Shown: one piece after another, positions 34,101 to 40,007 of the stretch
How positions within the stretch are numbered: position 1 is the first letter of the stretch
Layout: each line of letters begins with the position of its first letter
From: Astropecten irregularis
Taxonomy: Eukaryota > Echinodermata > Asteroidea > Paxillosida > Astropectinidae
Reading direction: 5' to 3'
Length of the DNA stretch: 64,000 nucleotides
Assembly: GCA_963971285.1 (NCBI GenBank)
Contig: OZ020244.1
Location: 32,054,001-32,118,000, forward strand
Program-made: the position numbers and the translations under genes
Notes under the pieces: generated by a model
The model's database searches: none
Seen by the model: only the letters and a program-made list of their open reading frames with translations
Told to the model about the DNA's origin: nothing

Positions 34101-37094
34101 TTCCTGAGTACCATCTTCTTTTGAATTTGCAATTTTGCCAAACGTCTGCAATTCTGTTTTCTTGGTTCAAATCGCAGCTTCTCTTCATCGGAGACTCGAC
34201 CAATCGTGGCATGATGTACTACCTGATGGAGAAACTAAACGGCACGCTGACAGAGTGGGACAAGACCCACAACATCAAGGTCTATCACAACGTCAACGGC
34301 GACCGGACCACGCTCAGCTTTGCCTACTACCCGCAGTTCTGGCTGCCGGCCGGCGAAAGGCCCGTCTTCGACAAGGCCCTGTACCAGCTGGTGCAGCATT
34401 CGCTGCCGCTGGAGAACAACAGCAATACGGTGTTGATTGTTGGTGGTGTACACTGGCTGGCCAGTCATCACCTGAAGGTGCTGCAGCAGGCTTTAGAGAG
34501 GTGGGTCAAACAGTAATGGGGATAGATTCAGAAACCCAGAGTACATTTTGACAATAAATGCTGGAATTTCCACATTTTTTTCAAATATCTTGTGTAAAGG
34601 GTAAATGATCACCAATTGAAAAGTTTGTAAATGGTTGTGAAGTTCATAGTTTAATAATTTTGTGTTCATTATAATCTCACCAACTTGTATCATTGTTCCT
34701 AGTGATGGGATTTTTATCGGCTAAAGGTTAACCGACCCGGATTTAATTATCCCGTTACAAATTTCTTCTAACCGTTAGCCGAAACTGAAAGGAAAGAAAA
34801 GGGACGAACCTTTGGCTCATGCTCAACAACCCAAAAAGTGTCAACTGTAGAATTTCAGTCAGTTAATTTGTCCATTATGCCAAGTAGAAACATTGTGTAC
34901 TTGATCGAAATGCTTGATCTAAGAATAACATCGTAGAAAGCATTCTGAAAGCGACGATCACATTTAAGAAAACGTATATACAGTGGCGTCGCCAGGAGGG
35001 GCACGTGCCCCCCCTGGAAAACCTCGTAAGCCCCCCGCGTGCCCCCCCCCCAATTTGAGATTTGGGTTGGTGAAAAAAAATATAATATATAAAAAGTTTG
35101 CCCCCCCCAACAATTGCTAGTGCCCCCCTTGTGCCCCCCCCCCCCTACTCAAAAGTCTGGTGACGCCACTGCGTATATACCATAAATCGCACACGTTGCA
35201 CGTGATTACATAGGTTAACCCTTAACCTATTATTTTTTGCAATTTTTAAGTAACCGGATTTTAAGTTACCCGATTTTTCCCAGCACTAATTGTTCCCCAA
35301 CAATGAAATGCAATATTTCCTTGACCTTGTTTTCATTTTGGAATAGTGTAAAGATTTCTGATTCAGTTATGAGTTCTTTGTTTTGTCATTTCAATGTTTT
35401 CTTCTTTGAAACTAAAGAATCTTTTTTTGTTAGTTTGAATAACCATATTTTTGATATTGTGTTTCAGAGAGGGCTTGAGTGGTATTCGGAAGATTATGAA
35501 AAGTCAAGGAGCTGGCTTTCATCAGCCAGTGGATGGGATACATTGTCTCTCTCTGGTAAGTGGGTAGAATGCACATAGCATAAAAGGGTCCCAATCTTAC
35601 CCACCTAACCACCTACAGCCACCTCTCAACTTTTATTACCCAAAATCCACCAAACCAAAAATCCACTGCGTCAAAATCAACCCAAACCCACATTCAACAA
35701 CCCACCCCCAACCCACCCTAACCCACCTCGACTTCAACCTAGCACACTTCAACTAACCCCAACCAACTCCACCCCATCCCACTTCAAATAACCGCATCCC
35801 ACTGACCCCCCTACCAGCCCACTGAACCCAACCCTAACCAACCCCAATCCCACCCTAACCAACCCCACCCTATCCCACTTCAACTAACCCCAAGCCACCC
35901 AACCCACTTAACCCCACCCTAGTTCACTTCCATTCCACTTCCAATGAACTCACTTCTATCACACCCACTCCCAGGCCACCCCAACCCATCCCAGCCCACC
36001 CCATCCCAACTTCAAACCCATCCCAACGCACCCTAACCCCACCCCTGCACACAAAATCCTAGTTCAATTGCCCCATCAATCATTTAAATGTATTTGACAT
36101 TTTAATAAGTCCAATTTTACCAATGAATTGAAAACTATTTGTTTTCTCCTCTTAAATTCTCCCCCTTTTTCCTGTCCACTCTCTTTGTACTCTACATTCT
36201 TCATCCCACACCCTTCACCACGCCCATATCTGCAACATTTTTACTCCCCACCCCCAACAGCAAGAACAACGCAAGATATTCTACCACAACAGGGGCATCC
36301 TTGACTATGCCAAAGAGATCGGCTTTGATGTAGTAGACACATTTAATATGACCATGGCTAGGTACCAGGAGTTTCTACTGGGCAAATGTGCCTGCCACTT
36401 TCACAGGGTAAGTGATGATCTATTGCTTCGTTATATTATAGCGCCCTCTAGTGATTATAAAATGGAAACTCGGAATATTTAAAGAAATACAAGAAGTTGT
36501 TGTTATTGATGATTGTTGTTGTTATTGATGATTGTTTGTTTGCATTTTGTTAAATAGCAGCAGATTGTTTAGTAAGTCATCTGTGAAAATTTCAGTCCCA
36601 TACGGTGCCCACTTTTTGAGAAAACAGTAAAAAATGCTCATGGTATTTTTAAATCTGTTCACCGTTATTTTTGATCTTCTGAATAACAAAATTGTTTTTG
36701 TCAATTGGTTTGAGTCTTTTTTTGATAAATGCAACATTTCAGGCAGAACAATTTCAACCTCTTGTTGCGACCATCACCATCTTTCTACCCTTTAAGTTAT
36801 AGGTAAATATGTGAAGATTTTTTTTTCGGTATGCTACTTAAGTTTGGAAAGTACCTTTAAATGATGAAGTCGCTTCCTTTTTTTCATCCCCAGGTAAATG
36901 AAGTCATTCCAGAAATCCGTGCAACTTCCAACACAATCCAAAAGCTGTGGCAGTATCTCAGACCGTCGCCCGGCAATGTCGACACAAGGACCAAGGCCGA
37001 GGGCCACCACCAACAGAGGGCGCTTTACCATGTGACCGGGGAAATCAACGCGGTGTACTCAGAGATCATGATCAGCAGAATATGCGGGGCTTGA
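9770..37094 (+). CDS. CPED1: CPED1: cadherin-like and PC-esterase domain protein with ATP-grasp domain, 19 coding exons
   Basis: Exons joined by GT-AG sites with matching phases: 9770-10108, 15265-15460, 19347-19477, 20186-20270, 21167-21347, 25790-25967, 26775-26962, 27288-27360, 27727-27897, 28539-28643, 28973-29339, 29739-29928, 30711-30891, 32227-32350, 33048-33184, 34178-34500, 35468-35555, 36261-36407, 36894-37094. The sum is 3405 nt, 1134 residues plus stop; human CPED1 is about 1026. Residues 16-36 form one hydrophobic helix after a basic N-terminus (type II anchor, Golgi/ER lumen facing). Residues about 205-465 read as a tubulin-tyrosine-ligase-like ATP-grasp domain (Lys287, Asp444, Glu457, Asn459). 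About 672-795 is the cadherin-like beta-sandwich and about 883-1134 the PC-esterase, opening with GDSTN at 887-891. Published sequence analysis (Anantharaman and Aravind) predicts that C7orf58/CPED1 proteins with the ligase domain modify surface polymers with amino acids and de-acylate glycans. No function is demonstrated here. The upstream non-coding exon is unknown. Confidence 0.93.
10244..10463. mobile_element. 220-bp inverted-repeat element, GTATGTGG family, copy 1
   Basis: Ends GTATGTGGATCGGTTTG and CAAACCAATCCACATAC are inverse. The centre is a CTAGTCCTCATCAGGAGACG hairpin. The related copy at 17284 carries a nested insertion at its left edge. Confidence 0.85.
11372..11740. mobile_element. 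350-bp palindromic MITE family, copy 3
   Basis: Full-length copy in CPED1 intron 1. Frames of about 108 residues on both strands result from the palindrome and are not genes. Confidence 0.85.
12171..12290. mobile_element. 350-bp palindromic MITE family, half copy
   Basis: Left terminus TTAAAGGTAGTGTCATACTT and subterminal block only; the right half is missing. Confidence 0.75.
12851..13219. mobile_element. 350-bp palindromic MITE family, copy 4
   Basis: Full-length copy in CPED1 intron 1, ending GATATTACCTTTAA. Confidence 0.85.
13732..13898. repeat. 54-bp tandem repeat, three copies
   Basis: Three near-identical units with period 54 bp (ATCTGTCAAACTGGGCCATG at 13746, 13800 and 13854). As 54 is divisible by 3, a reading frame with an 18-residue repeat appears on the minus strand. 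It has no start context and merges into a SINE. Confidence 0.9.
14027..14222 (-). mobile_element. tRNA-derived SINE, minus strand
   Basis: Read on the minus strand, a tRNA-like head with A box (TAGCTCAGTTGG type) and B box (GGTTCGAATCC) is preceded by CATGGCTTCTGACTGCC and followed by TTTTTCTTTGTTCACTTTTC. This is the best-defined member of a family with about ten copies in the window. Confidence 0.8.
14813..14954. mobile_element. 142-bp inverted-repeat element (AGGCCAT family), copy 1
   Basis: Left AGGCCATATTCCAATTCTCT and right AGAGAATTGGGACATGGCCT are inverse ends around a GCAGCCA-rich centre. Confidence 0.8.
15265..15460 (+). CDS. CPED1: CPED1 exon 2
   Basis: A CTTTCAG acceptor and a GTAGGT donor bound 65 codons plus 1 nt (residues 114-178). 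The frame holds Glu/Val- and Tyr-rich sequence including LYEKAF and GYIVRQPT. It links the stalk to the ligase domain. The intron before it is over 5 kb, so a further small in-phase exon cannot be excluded. Confidence 0.82.
15729..15846. mobile_element. 118-bp inverted-repeat element (GGGAGAC family), copy 1
   Basis: Left GGGAGACTTTGGAGAACCGG, right CTCCAAAGTATCCC, with alternating CGCACGCG/TGCGCACG in the middle. A diverged copy is in the PNPLA8 intron at 63264. Confidence 0.8.
16098..16340. mobile_element. 240-bp MITE (GGGGCCAATTTCAT family), copy 1
   Basis: Ends GGGGCAAATTTCATAAAACT and AGTTTTATGAAATTGGCCCC. Internal GTTCTTTGGCTGTTGTTCGC and GGTTTGTTTTAATTGGGCAA blocks (here on the opposite orientation) are shared with five other copies. 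Confidence 0.9.
17072..17279. mobile_element. 208-bp palindromic element nested in another element
   Basis: GGACCTTTCCCATGAAATAT and the inverse end ATGGGAAAGGTCC flank GCGCACGCGCAAATGCA arms. Its removal restores the exact GACAATTGGTATGTGG junction seen at about 10236-10251. It is flanked by AT on each side (17070-17071 and 17280-17281). Confidence 0.88.
17284..17517. mobile_element. GTATGTGG inverted-repeat element, copy 2
   Basis: Same ends and central CTAGTCCTCCTGATGACTAG hairpin as the copy at 10244. The left flank GATTTGAGGCTTTGCATG is also shared and is separated from it by the nested element. Confidence 0.85.
18573..18875. mobile_element. hAT-type non-autonomous element with perfect 8-bp target duplication
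   Basis: Terminal inverted repeats CAGGTGCGGTTCTAGGGG and CTAGAACCATGCCTG. The flanking CATTCTGA is identical at 18565-18572 and 18876-18883. The interior is G/C-homopolymer rich. CAGG ends plus an 8-bp duplication indicate hAT. Confidence 0.88.
19347..19477 (+). CDS. CPED1: CPED1 exon 3
   Basis: 131 nt (residues 179-222), with a CTTCAG acceptor and a GTATGG donor. Phase 1 in and phase 0 out match the neighbours. It encodes a hydrophobic strand (WMVLLCLAF) and a Cys/Arg stretch that leads into the N-terminal subdomain of the TTL-like ligase. Confidence 0.85.
20186..20270 (+). CDS. CPED1: CPED1 exon 4: TTL-like N-lobe
   Basis: 85 nt, residues 223-250 plus 1 nt. INRIPG followed by LWKKDGFC resembles the 'NxFPG...RKD' segment that opens tubulin-tyrosine-ligase-like domains. 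The TTTAATTAG acceptor is weak in pyrimidines, but the phases agree on both sides. Confidence 0.87.
20640..20740 (+). mobile_element. tRNA-derived SINE fragment
   Basis: GGGCTGGAGACCTCAGTTGG with B box GGTTCAAATCCC, matching the tRNA-headed family. Truncated after the tRNA-like region. Confidence 0.65.
21167..21347 (+). CDS. CPED1: CPED1 exon 5: ATP-binding lysine strand
   Basis: 181 nt, residues 251-310. The run CWVLPSQYDQF matches the TTL-family 'T(W/Y)xLPxxYxxF' signature. VRWVFKS carries the predicted ATP-contacting Lys287, and PGGSI is the adjacent glycine-rich loop. It ends in phase 2 at a GTAAGT donor. Confidence 0.9.
21495..21820. mobile_element. 350-bp palindromic MITE family, copy 5 (degenerate)
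   Basis: Diverged at the left end and in the central hairpin. The right end AAAGTATGAAATTACCTTTA is intact. Lies in CPED1 intron 5. Confidence 0.8.
22150..22234 (+). mobile_element. L2-like tail abutting the Helentron-like element
   Basis: ACAGCGCATTGAGAG ... GCGCTATATAAATGTGGCTT is the same 3'-tail type as at 4170. The next element begins within 15 bp of the tail. Confidence 0.5.
22440..22890 (+). repeat. 147-bp minisatellite, three copies, with TGACGTCA sites
   Basis: AGGGGCAAACTTCA recurs at 22477, 22624 and 22771, an exact 147-bp period. Each unit carries ATGACGTCATC, the cyclic-AMP response element palindrome. Confidence 0.93.
23451..23550. repeat. 100-bp near-perfect palindrome
   Basis: CCGAGCAGACGGTTTTGAAT and its exact inverse flank a 14-bp loop, with arms of about 40 bp. 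A single diverged arm lies at 2511-2550 in the related element. Confidence 0.95.
24565..24958 (+). mobile_element. tRNA-headed SINE with conserved central domain and ATT tail
   Basis: GGTGGCAAGTGCGTTAGGCA heads the unit. A TGCTACGAGGGTTTTTCTCT..TTCGGTTTTC block follows, like the widespread metazoan SINE central domain (Nin-DC type, from memory). It ends in an ATT microsatellite. Confidence 0.6.
25561..25731. mobile_element. 171-bp inverted-repeat element next to CPED1 exon 6
   Basis: AATAGGGCTCCGCGCTCG and CGAGCACGGAGCCCTATT are inverse ends. It lies 58 bp before the exon 6 acceptor, so it contributes to that intron's 3' region. Confidence 0.8.
25790..25967 (+). CDS. CPED1: CPED1 exon 6: core ATP-grasp strands
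   Basis: 178 nt, residues 311-370. VVQQYFPNPLLVFG followed by NIRVYVLVTS and EGLVHF is the clearest match in the gene to tubulin tyrosine ligase-like proteins. The usual Asp before Ile-Arg is Asn335, and the usual Arg in EGLxRF is His359. A 171-bp inverted-repeat element ends 58 bp upstream of the acceptor. Confidence 0.93.
26775..26962 (+). CDS. CPED1: CPED1 exon 7
   Basis: 188 nt, residues 371-432 plus 2 nt. An ATTCCAG acceptor and a GTCAGT donor bound it. It encodes an amphipathic helical segment (FQNLATVIVETLL) of the kind that precedes the catalytic Asp strand in TTL-like folds. Confidence 0.9.
27288..27360 (+). CDS. CPED1: CPED1 exon 8: metal-binding Asp and Glu
   Basis: 73 nt, residues 433-457. 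LLGFDVIF carries Asp444, and HPVVIE ends with Glu457. With exon 9 this gives IEVNG. The 13-residue Asp-Glu spacing and the E-x-N motif match the magnesium/ATP site of tubulin tyrosine ligases. Confidence 0.93.
27492..27565. repeat. Short hairpin with repeated GGAGACAGGA units
   Basis: AAGTCCTGTCTCCTTTCTAG is followed by AGGAGACAGGAAGGAGACAG and CACTT-like inverse sequence, forming an imperfect stem in CPED1 intron 8. Confidence 0.7.
27727..27897 (+). CDS. CPED1: CPED1 exon 9: E-x-N motif completion
   Basis: 171 nt, residues 458-514. It opens with VNGQPHLQ, supplying Asn459 of the ATP-grasp E-x-N motif, and continues into an acidic/Leu-rich helix region that closes the ligase domain. Phase 0 on both sides. 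Confidence 0.92.
27937..28046 (-). mobile_element. tRNA-derived SINE, decayed, minus strand
   Basis: Matches the family from AAAGTGAACAAAGAAAAATT through ACCAACTGAGC. The B box region has a deletion. Confidence 0.65.
28065..28290. repeat. TCCGAG hexanucleotide microsatellite
   Basis: Degenerate (GAGTCC)n/(GAGACC)n over about 220 bp. The Ser-Glu and Ser-Asp dipeptide frames on either strand come from this repeat, not from genes. Lies in CPED1 intron 9. Confidence 0.9.
28357..28446 (+). mobile_element. tRNA-like SINE fragment
   Basis: GAGTAGCTCAGATGGTAGAA resembles an A box. The B box is degraded, so this is a fossil rather than a tRNA gene. Confidence 0.5.
28539..28643 (+). CDS. CPED1: CPED1 exon 10: linker
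   Basis: 105 nt, residues 515-549, phase 0 in and out. It contains two Cys (in NCHSSNQMC) and the helical run LEYLLATRREALNRG. The ACTATAG acceptor and the GTAGAG donor are both usable but not strong. The other frame of this stretch is also open but breaks the phase. Confidence 0.85.
28735..28925. repeat. ACTCGACTTG-type degenerate simple repeat
   Basis: Repeated GACTCGACTTGAGTC blocks, self-complementary in part, end 48 bp before CPED1 exon 11. Confidence 0.85.
28973..29339 (+). CDS. CPED1: CPED1 exon 11: inter-domain region
   Basis: 367 nt, residues 550-671, the longest internal exon. It is Leu/Gln-rich with a GC-rich codon bias like exon 16. It encodes a helical linker between ligase and beta-sandwich, and ends in phase 1 at a GTGAGT donor. 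Confidence 0.9.
29532..29650. mobile_element. 120-bp inverted-repeat element (GGGGTCGATTTCA family), copy 1
   Basis: Ends GGGGTCGATTTCATGAAGCC and GGTGAAATCAACCC. A second copy is at 37663. Confidence 0.75.
29739..29928 (+). CDS. CPED1: CPED1 exon 12: cadherin-like beta-sandwich, first half
   Basis: 190 nt, residues 672-734. The pattern ILTPTFDP...ITVYQATVP followed by a CDC pair fits the cadherin-like beta-sandwich (Pfam PF12733 type) with its 'L.P.F.....Y' core. Confidence 0.9.
29993..30372. mobile_element. Inverted pair of tRNA-derived SINEs
   Basis: A minus-strand SINE (29993-30117) and a plus-strand SINE (30200-30372) sit head to head. The plus copy keeps intact A and B boxes (TAGCTCAGTTGGTAGAGCGC and GGTTCGAATCC). 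They lie in CPED1 intron 12 and could fold into a long RNA hairpin in the transcript. Confidence 0.82.
30711..30891 (+). CDS. CPED1: CPED1 exon 13: cadherin-like beta-sandwich, second half
   Basis: 181 nt, residues 735-795. Strands NYTLGVGENKISMLVVD and NTYTVFVHRKS complete the beta-sandwich; 'G.N.i.v.V.......TY.V.V.R' is the usual ending of this fold. Confidence 0.92.
31259..31276. repeat. TTAA microsatellite
   Basis: A run of TTAA units in CPED1 intron 13. Confidence 0.8.
31440..31680 (-). mobile_element. Second SINE type, minus strand
   Basis: On the minus strand GGGTTCGAATCCAGCC gives a B box. Downstream conserved text CACCCAGGTGCAAATGGGTA and CTGGGCAAGACGC matches a SINE type I recall from marine invertebrates. 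The family name is not assigned. Confidence 0.55.
31791..32138. mobile_element. 350-bp palindromic MITE family, copy 6
   Basis: Full-length copy in CPED1 intron 13, ending 88 bp before exon 14. Confidence 0.85.
32196..32222 (+). repeat. CTCTGT microsatellite forming the exon 14 polypyrimidine tract
   Basis: CTCTGTCTCTGTCTCTGTCT runs directly into TTGCAG, the acceptor of CPED1 exon 14. Confidence 0.9.
32227..32350 (+). CDS. CPED1: CPED1 exon 14
   Basis: 124 nt, residues 796-836 plus 1 nt. Three Cys (CSLQ, SCGL, PLCQ) suggest disulfides in a lumenal domain. The acceptor's polypyrimidine tract is a CTCTGT/CTGTCT microsatellite at about 32196-32222. Confidence 0.9.
32621..32865. mobile_element. 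240-bp MITE (GGGGCCAATTTCAT family), copy 2
   Basis: Ends GGGGCCAATTTTATGGAGCT and CATGAAATTGGCCCC with the shared internal blocks. Lies in CPED1 intron 14. Confidence 0.88.
33048..33184 (+). CDS. CPED1: CPED1 exon 15: Cys-rich lead-in to the esterase
   Basis: 137 nt, residues 837-882. WLVPCDSC...SCFW...HGCKH supplies at least four closely spaced Cys. This resembles the Cys-rich segment that precedes the GDS motif in PC-esterase proteins. Confidence 0.9.
33687..34049. mobile_element. 350-bp palindromic MITE family, copy 7
   Basis: Full-length copy in CPED1 intron 15 with TTAAAGGTAATATCATACTT and its mirrored end. Confidence 0.87.
34178..34500 (+). CDS. CPED1: CPED1 exon 16: PC-esterase catalytic block I
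   Basis: 323 nt, residues 883-989. LLFIGDSTNRGMMYYL is the SGNH/PC-esterase block I with predicted nucleophile Ser889. The following GC-rich sequence ends in NTVLIVGGVHWL, a likely core strand plus oxyanion or His-bearing loop. Confidence 0.94.
34981..35171. mobile_element. 191-bp hAT-type MITE with perfect 8-bp target duplication
   Basis: Terminal repeats CAGTGGCGTCGCCAG and CTGGTGACGCCACTG. CGTATATA is duplicated at 34973-34980 and 35172-35179. Interior is poly-C rich. Lies in CPED1 intron 16. Confidence 0.92.
35468..35555 (+). CDS. CPED1: CPED1 exon 17
   Basis: 88 nt, residues 990-1019. GIRKIMKSQGAGFHQPVDGIHCLSL includes a D-x-x-H (Asp1012, His1015), but this sits before the last strand of the fold, so its catalytic role is uncertain. 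Confidence 0.88.
35590..36060 (+). repeat. C/A-rich degenerate tract with telomere-like CCCTAA units
   Basis: About 470 bp almost lacking G on this strand, built of CCCAACC, CCACCC and CCCTAACC words. It fills most of CPED1 intron 17. Confidence 0.9.
36261..36407 (+). CDS. CPED1: CPED1 exon 18: C-terminal PC-esterase motif
   Basis: 147 nt, residues 1020-1068. FDVVDTFNMTMARY followed by GKCACHFH resembles the end of PC-esterase domains, where plant members read D-C-S-H-W. Here the Asp position is occupied by Cys (CACH, His1065). Confidence 0.92.
36574..36860. mobile_element. 350-bp palindromic MITE family, copy 8 (5'-truncated)
   Basis: Begins at the AGTCATCTGTGAAAATTTCA block and keeps the right end AGTACCTTTAA, 34 bp from CPED1 exon 19. 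Confidence 0.82.
36894..37094 (+). CDS. CPED1: CPED1 exon 19: C-terminus and stop
   Basis: 66 codons and a TGA stop. It is a helical tail ending in SRICGA. The acceptor CATCCCCAG lies 34 bp after the end of a truncated 350-bp-family palindromic element. Confidence 0.93.
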   Translation, partial: VNEVIPEIRATSNTIQKLWQYLRPSPGNVDTRTKAEGHHQQRALYHVTGEINAVYSEIMISRICGA

Positions 37095-37198
37095 TTTTGC
37101 TTGCAATATTTGACCAAGACTGTATGAATTTAGTTGAGTCGTTTGGGAGGGGTGTGGGTTTACTCATTAGGGGTTCATATGTTGACAAATGTCAGGCT

Positions 37199-37327
37199 TT
37201 GGCTGTGTCTAAAGTGTCCGGCTGTGGCTTGTAATTACGCACATGCCTATTGGAAGTGGCTGCAAGAGCTACTGCAATTGGGCATGTAAATTTGAGCCGT
37301 AGCCAAATCATTTGGACATGGTGCTAG
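37199..37327. mobile_element. AGGCCAT-type inverted-repeat element, copy 2
   Basis: CTAAAGTGTCCGGCTGTGGC mirrored by GCCGTAGCCAAATCATTTGG, similar to 14813-14954. In the CPED1 3' flank; a third related piece is at 37832-37925. Confidence 0.65.
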
Positions 37328-37589
37328 GCCTGCAGATCTGTTGTTGCATAATTTGTTTATTTATTTGTGCGTTGTCGTGGAACAAAAACCTTTGCCAAAG
37401 ATGAAGAACTGTTTGATTTGGAAACAGCCTTACCTCTAAACCTTTCACCAGTGTGCTAGACATAGTTAGAACTTGGGAATTGTTACACAATTTAATATGG
37501 CAGGCAGTGACTTGCATCTGTTTCCATAGACTTCTGTTAAATGAGCAGCCTCACCCACTGAGACTTGGCCATAGACTAGAAGAGGCCCC

Positions 37590-37788
37590 ATCATGTCGAG
37601 CTGCAATACCTCATGTGGTAGAGCACCTGAAGACTTTACAAGAGGTCCGGTGTTCAAGTCCTGGGGTTGATTTCACGAAGCCCTATGATTGATCTTAAGT
37701 CAAGCCATCGTATCCCACGTAGGGCTGCAATGCATCATAACTCCTGCGATTGATAGTAAGTTACGATGAGTTTGGTGAAGTCGACCCC
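37590..37788 (+). mobile_element. tRNA-like fragment fused to a GGGGTTGATTTCAC inverted-repeat element
   Basis: CATGTGGTAGAGCACCTGA and GGTGTTCAAGTCC look like A and B boxes at about 37599-37660. The 126-bp element at 37663-37788 has ends GGGGTTGATTTCACGAAGCC and GGTGAAGTCGACCCC and matches 29532. Confidence 0.65.
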
Positions 37789-38098
37789 TATGGCTAGAAA
37801 ATCAAATTATTTTGCTCAAGCCATATAATCAGGCCATTTCCATAGTTTGGCTGTGGCTTGAAGGGGTTCCCATAGACTTATATCCGATTATGAGCCATAG
37901 CCGAAGGAATTAAGATATGGCTTTTGTTTTCGTTTCTTTCATAATTTATTTTAATTCATCATTTGGTTGGAATTTTCATTTTTAATGACTTGTCATAGCA
38001 TTGATTGCCAAAGGAACAAATTACTACTATGCATTTCAACATTTTGTATGTGCTATTTTTTCAAAACTGATTTTTTCTTCCTCTATTGGACGAAATGC

Positions 38099-38104
38099 AA
38101 TAAA
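38099..38104 (+). other. CPED1: Candidate CPED1 polyadenylation signal
   Basis: An AATAAA hexamer lies about 1 kb downstream of the CPED1 stop and before the next palindromic repeat. It is the first good candidate I noticed, but transcript ends cannot be read from sequence alone. Confidence 0.35.
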
Positions 38105-38418
38105 CACTTCACAATACAGGTAGTAATAGTTTAGTAGAAACAAAAATAACCAAAACAGTTGCCAGGTTAGAGTGGAATTCAGTCTTTTATTGTGTACATA
38201 AGATTTATATATATTTATGAAAAAAACAACGTTTTTATGGCGATTTTGTGCATGATGACTTTCGTTTTAAAAGGTTTACAGCATGTTTGAGATAATTAAT
38301 AGTCTGAATATTCTATTTGAGTTAACTGATAATAGAATCTGAAATGTGAACAAGAAAAGCTGCATTTCACTGAGTTTGTTATTTTAAGTTTAAACAGTTT
38401 TGTTCAACCGTAACCACC

Positions 38419-38842
38419 TTAAAGGTAATATCATATTTTGGTTTTTGTCAAAGAAATGCAGATTCATAGGCAAAAATATCAAGACAGATGCAGTAACAGT
38501 CATCTGGGAAAATTTCAATCCCATACGGTGCCCACTTTTTGAGAAAACAGTGAAGAACAGCAGCAGTATTTCTTAAGTCTTTTCTCTTTTATTTTTGATC
38601 TTTTAAAAGATCAAAAAGATTTTCGGTCCTTGTTTTACTTTAAAAAATCGTTTTACCATTATTTTTTATCTTTTGAAGATCAAAAATATTGTTGGTCACT
38701 ATTTTCTGGATAAGTACAGCGTTCCAGGCAGAGATGTTTTCATGGTATATTTCTACCATCGCCATCTTTATACCCTGTAAGTTATACGTAAATCTGTGGA
38801 GATTTCTGTTTTGCTATGCTACCAAAGTATGATACTACCTTT
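38419..38842. mobile_element. 350-bp palindromic MITE family, copy 9 (with internal duplication)
   Basis: Longer than the others because the central hairpin region ATCTTTTGAAGATC is duplicated at about 38640-38700. Located between the CPED1 and Poxn 3' ends. Confidence 0.85.
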
Positions 38843-39224
38843 CAAATCATCCAGATCTGTTCCATAGTTACTAATGGAATGAGTTTAGGCCTACCCCTGA
38901 ACCAAGGACCCTAGCTCATTATGGGACCGTAATGGTGGTCCGACTTGAACCTAGTGCAGGGAAGTGATGTGCCCTTTGAATTTTGGGTTTTGGCAATTTC
39001 CAAAGACGTTTTCTACAGAAATGAATTTGTGATTAACAAACAATCTTGAATTATCAGGAAAAAACACTTTTAGTTTCTTCCAAGAAGGATTTCGTTGATG
39101 CAAAGATTGAGAAGGATATCACATTTTGTTTGCACCCATTAAGACCATGGGTTTTGACCACCAACTGCACTAGTATCACACCAAACATAGGATCATATAG
39201 GCATACCAAGACATTTGTCAAAGG

Positions 39225-39500
39225 GGCGGACCCAGGGGGCGTACGCCCCTATTTTTCTTCCAGCAAAAAAAAAAAAGAAAAGAAAGAGGAAAGAAAAGAA
39301 AAAATAAGAAAGAAAGAAAGAAAGAAAGAAAGAAGGGGAAAAAAACAATTATAGGGAGGGAGAAAGACTCAAAAAGAGAAGAAAAAGAGTGAGGAGAAAA
39401 AATTAACTAGCTTTGATCGCCCCGAAATGCATCGTTCCTATTGAATTGGCGCATTTAATTTCCACACACCCCTTTTAAAAATCCTGGATCCGGAAGGGGA
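39225..39500. mobile_element. GGGGCGGACCCAGG element remnant with purine tract
   Basis: Left GGGGCGGACCCAGGGGGCGT and right TCCTGGATCCGGAAGGGG are roughly inverse, around an AAAG/AAGG purine run at 39265-39350. It resembles 58837-59076. Confidence 0.6.
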
Positions 39501-39809
39501 TGAACCATACAGAGATGAGAGCCTCTGAACACAAAGATCAAGGAGATCCCTAGAATCACAGCACAGTGGCTGACTCATTTTGTCCCCGTGTGGCAAAATT
39601 TACTTCCTTCTAATTCATTATTTATACCTTTTTTCCCTCAGGTGATTAAAAATTTCAAGATATTCGATTGATCTGAGGCTTCTTCTCTTGTTAATGCAAA
39701 TTTGAACATTTATCAATGATGTGAATCCTACGAAGATTGGAGTGAATCTTTCAAACAAATTTTCAACTCAAAGAGGAAGTACTGTTTTAAGAAGTCATCA
39801 AAGTACCAT

Positions 39810-39815
39810 TTTATT
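39810..39815 (-). other. Poxn: Candidate Poxn polyadenylation signal
   Basis: An AATAAA on the minus strand about 200 bp past the stop. Alternatives exist farther down in AT-rich DNA. Confidence 0.3.
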
Positions 39816-40007
39816 TTATCTTTCAACATTCGTCCACTCGGCACTAACAAATTTAAAGGGCTCACTAAATTTAATTTATAAAGGTTTCACTGAATTTCAT
39901 AAGGTGGAATATACAATCAATTACACTTTAATGTATTGGTAATTTAATTCTATACACAATTTACACTTGTATTTTTAGTTTGGCAAGTATTTGGTTAATG
40001 TATTCCT

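Noticed and set aside
34135..34551. 138-codon frame overlapping CPED1 exon 16
   Set aside because: It is the shifted frame of a GC-rich coding exon; the GDSTN frame is the conserved one.
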